Positions 55,555-64,000 of a stretch of DNA of 64,000 nucleotides are shown here, one piece after another. Position numbers and translations under genes: made by a program. Source of the DNA: Aradus depressus (taxonomy: Eukaryota; Arthropoda; Insecta; Hemiptera; Aradidae); NCBI GenBank assembly GCA_963662175.1, contig OY759219.1:26082908-26146907 (forward strand), read 5' to 3'. The notes beneath the pieces are model-generated. The model searched no databases. It was not told the origin of the DNA and worked only from the letters and a program-made list of their open reading frames with translations. Every line of letters begins with the position of its first letter. Position 1 is the stretch's first letter.

Positions 55555-56033
55555 TTCAAAAATCCCAATAACTGCCGATGTAATGAATGTATGAACATAA
55601 AATTTAATATGACGATTCAATGTGATAAAAAAAAATATATAAATTATAATTAAATGAACAAAATTAATAATAATTAAAACAAAAAGAATAAAGAATAAAT
55701 ATTATCACATTTCCTGTAGAAATTAAAGCTGGTCTTCTACTAAATTTTGATTTCTACAGTAATTTCCGAAAAAGGCCCTAAAAAATATCGAAAGTTAAAG
55801 ACGTGCAATTTTGAAAAAAGTGCATGTATTTTAAAACATTTCAATTAACAAATTATTTCATTTTGATTTCTTCTAAATATAATAATGAAATAAAAAATCA
55901 AATTACTTACAATAAAAATCTTACAAACCAATTTCGACATCTACTTTAGTCTCTTTTCTTCTTAAATATTGTGGCCATTCTTTAATTAAATGTTATTCTA
56001 GACATATAAACACATAGATATAGTAAGGAAAGG

Positions 56034-56609
56034 GGAAAAATCGACATTTGCGAAACATATAAATGATATGGGTCTCTCATTCAACGAAACATCCGGCATA
56101 AAATACCTCCACTTATGTGAAAAAGGTAGACCATTAGATTCTCTAGAACAGCTAGAAATTAATATGACTCGAAAAAATGGGAATTGTTTAAACGACCAGA
56201 CACTTCAAATTTTCTCCTTTGCTAATCCCTTTCAGATAACAAATATCCATTACAACATTTATCTAGGTTAAATAACTTCCTACATAGCTGCTATATATTG
56301 TACATTTGTTGTATTGTTTTCTTGTAATGTTAGTTTTTAGATCTATTTTAATTTTATTTTTTTGGTTTTCTAATAAGTGCACAGTTAGCTATTACAGTTA
56401 GAATATAGACTTCCACCCCCCTGGTTTTACCAGAGGAAGGGGACCCTTTCACCTCATGTACTCTTAGGTTAATATAAATATGTATGCCTGCCAAATATCT
56501 GAATTATTGTTGAACATTGTGCTGACGATGGCGTAAGCAGAAACCGGTACACATTTAAGTATATGTTTGTGGAATTAGACAATATAAGTGTTCAACAAAG
56601 TGTTTTATC
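56034..56609 (+). mobile_element. Penelope-like element 3' end (copy 2)
   Basis: Duplicate of 51770-52345; the 67-codon end of the endonuclease frame (56068-56271) is unchanged. Confidence 0.75.
56522..56544 (+). ncRNA. Hammerhead-ribozyme-like motif (copy 2)
   Basis: Identical to 52258-52280. Confidence 0.5.
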
Positions 56610-57641
56610 TATCATTTTATTTTATAAACATATAAATAAATAAAAGTATCTTTGCGCATCTACTTCACTGTTATTTTCACTCCTACATCTCCTCTACATC
56701 TTCTCTCACTCAGACTGGTTCAATACACCTTAACCCTAAAAACAACTCTCTCTCTCTAGACTGTCCACTTCCACATCTTTCCTTAGACTGTTTCTCACTA
56801 CATATTTAAAACAGCTGATCGTCGTCTTTTGTGCTCCAATCATTGGTTGTTCCCATTTCTTTTTAAAACAAAATGCGACTAGTCCATTTTTGTATATTTA
56901 TTCACTATTTAAGTTACTTTACTCCTAATGTTAGGAGTGTTAGAAGCCACCATATAGGTCAAATATTGAGTTTTGGCCCAAACAGTCTATAGACTTTTAG
57001 AAGAAAAGCGTAAACTTAATTAATTAATTCGTTCTGGGAAAGTACATAACTGGTGATGCAACGACGATTTTTTTTTTCATCTCATTCTTTTGAACAAACA
57101 ATTTCTTGAAAAAAATTAATTTCCTTACTAAATATAAATAATATATTAATTTACACTCTTTTTTTTTAAGTAATTTAAATTGACTCATAATTAGAAATGA
57201 CCTGACTCAAAAAAAAAAAAAAAAAAGGGTGCTAATAAAAAATTACCCTAACCCTTCTGAGTAGAACAATAAAAAAATGGGTCGGGACAGATGACGGTGG
57301 GGCTCGTCGGGTTATCAAAGATTCATACCCCAGCGGAACAAAGGTTCACTGCATATTTTAGCACCCACAAACCACCTACCTACCCACTTTTTACGTTTTA
57401 GCCCAATTTTCTCTTATTATTTTTGGTTCCCAGCCCAAAACCATAGGGCGTCTATACCCTCGCATGGTTCCTTCACCGGATCATTCCTGTATTTATGTAA
57501 TTAAATATATATAAAAAGAACTGGTTTAACTTTTATATTGTCTAATTTCACAAAAATATAAACATAAAGTGTACCGGTATCGGAATAGGCCATCGTCAAC
57601 CCAATGTTTAAGTTTGTTAGCCAACCCCTGGTAAAGTGCGA

Positions 57642-57880
57642 GGGATTGTGTGTGTCACAGTCTTAACCTTCTTCCTAGGGATTGTGAGTCACAGTCTTAA
57701 CCTTCTTCCTAGGGATTGTGTGTCAGTCTTAACCTTCTTCCTAGGGATTGTGTGTCACAGTCTTAACCTTCTTCCTAGGGATTGCGTGTCACAGGCTTAA
57801 CCTTCTGCCTAGGGATTGTGTGTCACAGTCTTAACCTTCTTAACCCTCTAAACTTTCTTAATCTTCTTCCGTGTGTCACA
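57642..57880 (+). repeat. 34-bp minisatellite (copy 2)
   Basis: Continues past the duplication end with diverged units (AACCCTCTAAACTTTCTTAA), so this is the original right edge. Confidence 0.85.
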
Positions 57881-58139
57881 GCATCATATCTTTGGTAAAA
57901 AGAAAAAAAAAATTAAAGAAACAAACATGTATTTTCATTATAAGGAATGAGTATGCAATTCATTTTGTTATATACACTATTTATTCTATTATAAACCCCA
58001 TTCTCTAGTTCTTTTTTACACTTAATTTTTTTAGTATTTTTTATATTAAAAAAATTATATTATTACTGACAACTCAAATATTCATAAATGTTATGTTAAT
58101 GTGGTGTATTGACACTTAAGTTCGTATGTAAATTTAAAA
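57881..58139. other. No feature seen
   Basis: AT-rich sequence. Confidence 0.35.
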
Positions 58140-59310
58140 CTCTATAAAGAGGACACTCATTAATTTTCAGCAAAATCGGACGAAGGGAAAGGGGTGATCA
58201 GAGGGGGTGCTCAAATTAATAACCGCAATAACTCCTGAAGTAGTCAGTTCATCGATGTGAAATTTTATATTTAAATTCAATACTCAATAAAGACTACATT
58301 TATCAATTTTGTCGCGATATCGGCCATAATGAAGCGGAGGATCATAGGAAAAACTGCCAATTTATTGAATGTATCAACACGAAATATAGTATGAGGATGT
58401 GGATACACATTGAAAATATTCATGTCGACACATTTATTCTATTGGATGTTATCGTGTGCATAGACACACGCACAACAGAGAAACATTATTTGGAATCAGG
58501 TGTTCGGAAAACAAGAAATTCTGATGAAAACTTAAGAGTTTAGTCAATAAGTTGAATTTCTGACCGATGAAATAATGTCCTCTATATGAGGTACAGCTGT
58601 GGAAATAAAATGTTCTGTGTAGTGGTAAAAAAAATTATGTTGTTAAATAAAAATATATAATTAATAATTGAATTAATAACAATGAAATAATAATTAATTA
58701 ATAAACAATAAATTCCAAATTTCCTGTAGAAATTGTATAACTCTGGTCTTTTACTTCAGAGGGCGTCGGTAGCTCAGTGGTATGCGTGCTTGACTTCTGA
58801 GCTCAAGGATGTGGGTTCGTAACCCGACCGAGGCCCTTAGTTTATTTTATCTGGGAGGTAAAATAAACTTACGCACGCCGTCCTAGGGATGGGACGTTAA
58901 GCGATGGTCCCGAGCCTGTACGATGTCAGATACTCGTTAAAGACCCCTACCCTAGATGAATAAAAATTTAGGGTAGGCAAAATTTAGGACTCCCATAGTA
59001 GAGTCGGGCTCATGTCCACCAGAGTGACGAAAGAGCGCTCTGGTAGTAGGCGATATGACCTCGTAGTTAAAGCCCGGGCATAAATCATAAAACCTAACCT
59101 AACCTAGTATGAGGATTTTGTAGCTCCCAAGTAATTCATCTATTAATTGTTAACCTAAATGGTGAATTAGTTTTAGACGAAGAGCATAAACTTGAATCCC
59201 TTCTGAGCAAGTATATTGCCGGTGAATCACAGATGACTATTTTTTATTTATATTCTATTGAGTTAAAACCCTAAGTAAGCATTAACATGATACACGCGTT
59301 TGCATATTGA
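58140..59310 (-). mobile_element. Family A pieces, inverted partner of 50545-50810
   Basis: 58140-58625 is family A, mostly minus strand (TTTATCAATTTTGTCGCGAT matches 50760-50790 inverted), then a family C scrap (58715-58757), a SINE, and 59104-59300, the inverse of 50545-50735 including the unrelated flank AACATGATACACGCGTTT. So a larger element than family A itself is shared in inverted order. Confidence 0.55.
58758..59104 (+). mobile_element. SINE copy
   Basis: Head GGGCGTCGGTAGCTCAGTGG, full body, CCTAACCTAACC tail. No clear target duplication, so one flank may have rearranged. Confidence 0.9.
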
Positions 59311-60178
59311 CAAATTATGACTCAGCTGCAGTTCATTTATTGTTTCTTATTTTAACGCAGACTTTGTTTTCGTTCTCCTGTAAAATCAACGATCATGCAC
59401 TTACCACATTTTTGCTCTAGCCCATCGATATATAAACTTTTAACATTCCTGCAAACCCTTTGAAAATTATATCTATATTTTAGGGATTCCGGTCACTTTT
59501 ACAGATAAAAGAGAAATACAATTTTTGCTTTCAAAGAATTTTCTCACCCATTCAGTATTCATTGAGGGAAATTCAGCTTTCTAAGAGATCGTTTTGTGTA
59601 ATAAAATGAAGAGATCTTCATCCTTTCCGGCGACCACTGGGAAGATCCCTTTGTAAGAAGGAAATAAGGGATGAAAGAGGGTTAGTATAAAGATAAGGAT
59701 ATCTTTTTTTTCTGTATCTAAGGATACATGGGTGTCTACTTGTGTCTATGAGGTCAAAGTTAACTCCTTTTTGTCGGGGACCACTCGAGTTAGCCCATTG
59801 TGCTACGTCAAGGGTTCGTAATGCTCCGTATGAATAGTACTTGTCTGTTCCGTCTGTTGAAGGGTCATTCTACTGTAAATCTTCTCTTATCCTCTTATTT
59901 TGACTTATATTGATGTTCAACTTACATTTGAAGTTTATACTTATCTAACCATAATAATTATTGTCATAGGAACAAAAGATATTTTCTTCCCACTGTTTTA
60001 TTTTTAACCAGAACCGATTTTTTTAACGCAGCAGTGTTATCATCAGTGACACATCTATGATTGAATAAATTTATAAAATATAAATAATGAAAATGGTCGA
60101 GCTATAATGCGAGCAAAAATGTAAAAGTATACAATAATAAAAAATATATAGATGTATGTCTGTATATGTGTATATATA
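59311..60178. other. No gene seen
   Basis: AT-rich; no convincing exon or repeat recognised. Confidence 0.35.
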
Positions 60179-60710
60179 CAGTAGACTCTCCCTTATCTGG
60201 CGCTGCCGGGACCGACGTGACGCTGGGTAACGGAAATCATCAATTAATGAGAAAAAATATATCAATTAAGCATTAAAAAAAAGTGTTTTTAGGTGAGCTA
60301 AGGAATAAAACACGTAGGTATGTATTTTGTTGAAAACATTCATTAAATTGATAAATATGTACATACTGAACATTGATTTATTATATGTACGTACATATGT
60401 ACATATACTTATCCAAGCATTAAAAAGATATCTTGAAATCTGCGTTTAATTAAGTGAAGTAATAAAATATTGTATTAGCGTTCCCTTCATTATAAATACA
60501 ATGTACATATGTACGTATGTATCAATAAAAATACATAAAATATTCGTGAGGTACGGAATTATTATGTGCTCGTAAATACACGTGGCTCATATAATTGATA
60601 ATATAATAATTGAATGTTAATTTTAGTTGAACAAATTTGATATTATTTTGCGAGTGCCGGATAAGGGAGCGCACCGGTTAACAGAACGCCGGATAAGGGA
60701 GAGTCTACTG
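60179..60710 (-). mobile_element. pogo/Tigger-like MITE, copy 3
   Basis: Ends CAGTAGACTCTCCCTTATC and its complement with TA on both sides (60177-60178, 60711-60712), 532 bp, opposite in orientation to copy 1. Confidence 0.9.
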
Positions 60711-60768
60711 TATGTATGTGTATATGTATGTATATATGTGTGTGTATGTGCATATGTATGGGATATAT

Positions 60769-60810
60769 ATAGAGTTTGGTATATATATGGGATATATATA
60801 CCAAACTCTT
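60769..60810. repeat. Hairpin
   Basis: AGAGTTTGGTATATATA and its complement separated by a few bases. Confidence 0.75.
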
Positions 60811-61734
60811 CTAGTTTCAGTTTCTCTTATAACTATTTTTATTAACATTGGTACAGGGTAGGAAATAATTTAATTCAGTTAATTTTTTTAATCATATAAT
60901 ATGTTGGTAACAATTTTTTATTTACAGTTAAGGTTAACAATATAACATTTTAACAACTATTTTTGTTTATTAACTTTCGGAATTTTAGAATAGAATAACA
61001 GTTATAAAACAAAAATCAACTAATTACCATTTTTATCTCCATTTTTACTGTCTTTAATTTTAGCTCGATACTCTCTCATGAACTCAGCCATCGATTGTTT
61101 TTGTTTATTATCTAAAAGTAAATTCGATTATTGTAAACTCGTAAAATTGTTTTCGGAATTGTAGAATAGAATAGCGGTTATATAACAAAAATCAACTACT
61201 TACCATTTGTATCGCCATTTTCACTTGTTATGTTTTTTCATTTTATTGTGTACATTTTACACGATGCACAAATGTAGATTTAAAGCGTTGCACAGTCAAA
61301 ACAACTGCATTAATTCAAACACAAACGGTTAAGAAATACACGTGTTGTATTAAAGCATCAGAAGTGAAAGGTGCGCAGAAGTATGCACAGTCTGCTCAGT
61401 GTACGTCAAGAATATTACAATTTTTCGTTTGCATTTCGGAGGGGAAAATCGCTGCATCTACCTCAAAACGTCCTGCAATAACTAAGTTACACTTCAAAAA
61501 AACGTGTTTACCCCACCCATACAGTGTAGAGGCTAAAGAACTACTGATATAGCTCAAAGGGCTGAGGATAGCGAGTTTCACTCACTCTACGTGCAAAAAT
61601 CTTCTATTCAAATATACACAATAATTTAAAAAATAAATATCTACATAATAGTCAAATGTCTCTGCAATAGTATATCATTCAACGTATAACCAATGGAATT
61701 TTTGTCATAAAATATAAGTACAATATTAATTATA
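60811..61734. other. No gene seen
   Basis: AT-rich. A local duplication: TTACCATTT.TATC.CCATTTT at 61023 and 61200 with preceding AACAAAAATCAACTA. Short overlapping frames at 61364-61581 match nothing known. Confidence 0.35.
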
Positions 61735-61864
61735 TATCCGAAGGACGGCGTGCTTAAGTTTATTTTACTTCAACATAAAATAAACAAAGGACCTCGGCCG
61801 GGTTACGAACCCACTATCTTTAGCTCAGTTAGCAAGCACGCATACCACTGAGCTATCGGCCCCC
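61735..61864 (-). mobile_element. SINE head half
   Basis: Minus strand from CCGAAGGACGGCGTGCTTAA to head complement ACCACTGAGCTATCGGCCCC; tail half missing. Confidence 0.85.
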
Positions 61865-62393
61865 TATACATATATATTAATTTTTTTTATTCAAAACGAA
61901 AAAAATAAAGAAATGTTACAATGATTTTTTAATTAGAACTCTAACATCTGCAATCACGTACACGCAGAGAGAGGAGAATCATTGCTAAAATGGTCAATAC
62001 GTATTAAGATGATTTTGAAACGTGAAATTTCATTGAAAACTGGATATCGTATTTCGAATATTATAAAATATGTACAGTTTAATATTGGTATATTCTAGGG
62101 ATGGTCCCTTGTAATGTTTGAAGTGAACGTGTGACCCATGTTTGTGCGTGATGGGATGTGACACAAATGCGGTGAGCTGATCCTAATGGCCATGTTGAGT
62201 TGGCGTTTAGATTAGCTCAGACCCTGATTACGAGGTGATCCTGATCTGTAGTTGATGATCTCCCGGGATTTAAGACTCAGATACCCCATTCAGCCCATAC
62301 CACCCCTAACATAAAACACACCCTAACTACCCGCTTTCACTGCTGCTTTTTTTTGTACGCTGCTTACATCAGGATGACATCTGTACCTTAAGT
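61865..62393. other. No gene seen
   Basis: AT-rich to 62100, then a more balanced stretch (62100-62393) with no recognisable frame. Confidence 0.35.
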
Positions 62394-63521
62394 CAGTGGT
62401 CTCCAAAGCGGGGTACGCATACCCCGGGGGGTACGCAAAGTGATACTTGGGGTACGCCAAAGAAGTAGGCTCACGACAACTTGCGAGTGTATGATCGTGT
62501 ATCATGTAGGTGCGAGATTCTCTCATTGCTCGTTGGGTCTGGTTTCACGTCCCGGCCGCTCAGTGCGCCATTGTGCAAGTGGCTGGTAGGTCGTGTATCA
62601 TCATCCAGAGAATTTTATGAACTGTAGGAACTAATATAAATAACAGTGTGTATTATAATAACTATGTTTAGTTGCCTCTTAAATGCTATTGATTTTAAAC
62701 GTCTCAAAAAATGGATTAATGATTTTAAAAAACGCCAGCAAAGAAATCGCCGGTTGAAGGTTATTTTGATAGTGCTTCTTACATTATATTTAGTGACCGA
62801 CCGAAGATTCGGTTTCGGCCAAAAATCAGCCGAAACTCAGTTTTCGTGACTTGTGCGTCGTTCGACTAACTTCGGATGAGTTGTGAGTCGTGTGTGGTTG
62901 CCATACGAATACTAAAATTAATTAGTAATCTAATAATAATATTTCGTTTTTTTTCTTTTGATTTTATAACTGTTTTTTGAAATTAAGCAATTACTTGATA
63001 GTCGTACAAATTATTGTAATCGTTGTTAAGACCGATAATTAGGTAATTCTTTAACCACCAAGTGCTAAATACAAGATCTCAGTAAATAATAAATTAATCT
63101 TAAGAATATTGTGAACACAATTAAAATAGGTACTTACTTAATTAGGGAGTCTGTTCTTTACATCTAATCTAATGTTGATTTTGACAAAGTTTACTTACAA
63201 GGCAGGTCTTTACTTTAACATGTTTATTATTTTTGTTCATGTTAAATTGTTAATGTAACATAAATAAATAACTATTTTTGTTACATACTTCAATTATTGT
63301 TTTTTATTTCATTTAACACGAGTCCGTAGGTAGGTGGTGTATGTGTAAAAAATACACTAAATTTCAGAATACAAAAGAAATTTTAACATGTCTAAATAAG
63401 TTTCGGTTTCGGCTGAAATTCCTGTTTCTATCGGCCACTAATTATATTATATTATAGGGGGTACAACTAATAATTATTTTCGTCTAAGGGGTACGCGATC
63501 AAAAAAGTTTGGAGATCGCTG
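62394..63521. mobile_element. hAT element, non-autonomous, host of another hAT
   Basis: Ends CAGTGGTCTCCAAAGCGGGG and AAAGTTTGGAGATCGCTG; target duplication CCTTAAGT / CCTTAACT (62386-62393, 63522-63529, 7 of 8). GGGGTACGC motifs near both ends. No transposase. Confidence 0.85.
62791..63440. mobile_element. hAT-like element nested in the first
   Basis: Ends TAGTGACCGA and TCGGCCACTA, perfect 8-bp target duplication ATTATATT (62783-62790, 63441-63448), 650 bp. Subterminal GGTTTCGGCC / TTTCGGCTGAAA motifs. No transposase. Confidence 0.85.
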
Positions 63522-63593
63522 CCTTAACTGATATAATCATATTATTTGGAAATGATATTCACTCACACAATCCCTCAAGAATCGATCTGTCAA

Positions 63594-64000
63594 TCTATAT
63601 TAATAAAGCTGAAACGAGAGTTGTTGGTGAGTTTGTTCCAACATCACGCCCATACCGATGTTCGGATTTTCATAAAACTTCACATGTACCATCATTCCAA
63701 GCCAGATTGAAAAATAGGCTACATGAAATGTCAAAATTTGACATGCGAGGGGGGGGTTGTGGAGATCCAAAACTAAATTGAATGCTAGTCATCTGCTCAC
63801 TAACAGCTGATTGGAATTTCACATGTAGCATCCATTTGAGATAGGCTATGTGGTGTCTCAAAATTCTTAACGGGAGGAGGGTTATAGGGGGGCCTAAGCA
63901 TAAAAATAGTACTAGCTCATTAACGAATGATCGGTTGTAAGAATATATAACAAATAATTTAAAATAAATAAAACTGGATCTAATTTAATGAGCATATGAA
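63594..64000 (+). mobile_element. Helitron 5' end, runs to window edge
   Basis: TCTATATTAATAAAGCTGAA after A (63593), then the same order as 1639-1900 (TTGTTCCA.CATCACGCCCA, one G-rich unit at 63868-63895). Only one 142-bp unit is present. The 3' end is not within the window. Confidence 0.75.

Larger units (their letters stand above)
53584..57833. repeat. 4.25 kb tandem duplication, copy 2
   Basis: Second copy, with mariner remnant (53584-54255), LINE end, family C, Penelope end and minisatellite in the same order. The junction 53567-53583 contains a partial repeat of TCAATTTATGTAGGG, a sign of microhomology-mediated joining. Confidence 0.95.

Overview
This is a eukaryotic, AT-rich, intron-bearing window that is almost entirely transposon-derived. 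The only recognisable host gene sequence is one spliced exon (48218-48470, +) of a D2-like dopamine receptor of insect type, so the window is probably an insect chromosome segment; the order cannot be fixed from the sequence. tRNA-headed SINEs with (CCTAA)n tails, jockey-like LINE ends, Penelope-like ends, Helitrons, mariner, pogo-like, hAT and Transib-like elements also fit an arthropod.

Layout. 1-9.0 kb: tandem copies of a module that is a diverged minus-strand SINE body, interrupted by a 5.5 kb composite Helitron (1639-7117) whose inside is two G-rich 142-bp arrays and 66-bp minisatellites. 9-24 kb: fragments of an abundant element (here 'family A'), SINEs, a 5'-truncated jockey-like LINE, a 129-bp-arm inverted repeat with a 70-bp tandem array, a pogo-like MITE and LINE ends. 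24.2-25.9 kb: a Transib-like DNA transposon with CACAGTG termini nested in a SINE. 26-37 kb: more SINEs and family A, an unassigned MITE, a minisatellite, and a Helitron nested in a Penelope-type end carrying a hammerhead-like motif. 37.3-45.5 kb: a young Ty3/gypsy LTR retrotransposon with two 851-bp LTRs. 45.5-49 kb: SINEs, a hAT MITE and the receptor exon. 49.3-57.8 kb: a near-identical 4.25 kb tandem duplication carrying a mariner remnant, LINE and Penelope ends. 58-64 kb: SINE, pogo-like MITE, a hAT inside a hAT, and the 5' end of another Helitron.

How it fits together. If the receptor gene is intact, most of the window at least downstream of 48470 is probably its intron, with mobile DNA as filler. 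Several insertions can be dated against each other from nesting and target duplications: LINE, SINE, MITE and pogo-like copies sit inside family A; Transib sits inside a SINE; the Helitron sits inside a Penelope end. The LTR element is the youngest large insertion. All boundaries were read by eye; similarity statements are pattern matches, not computed alignments.
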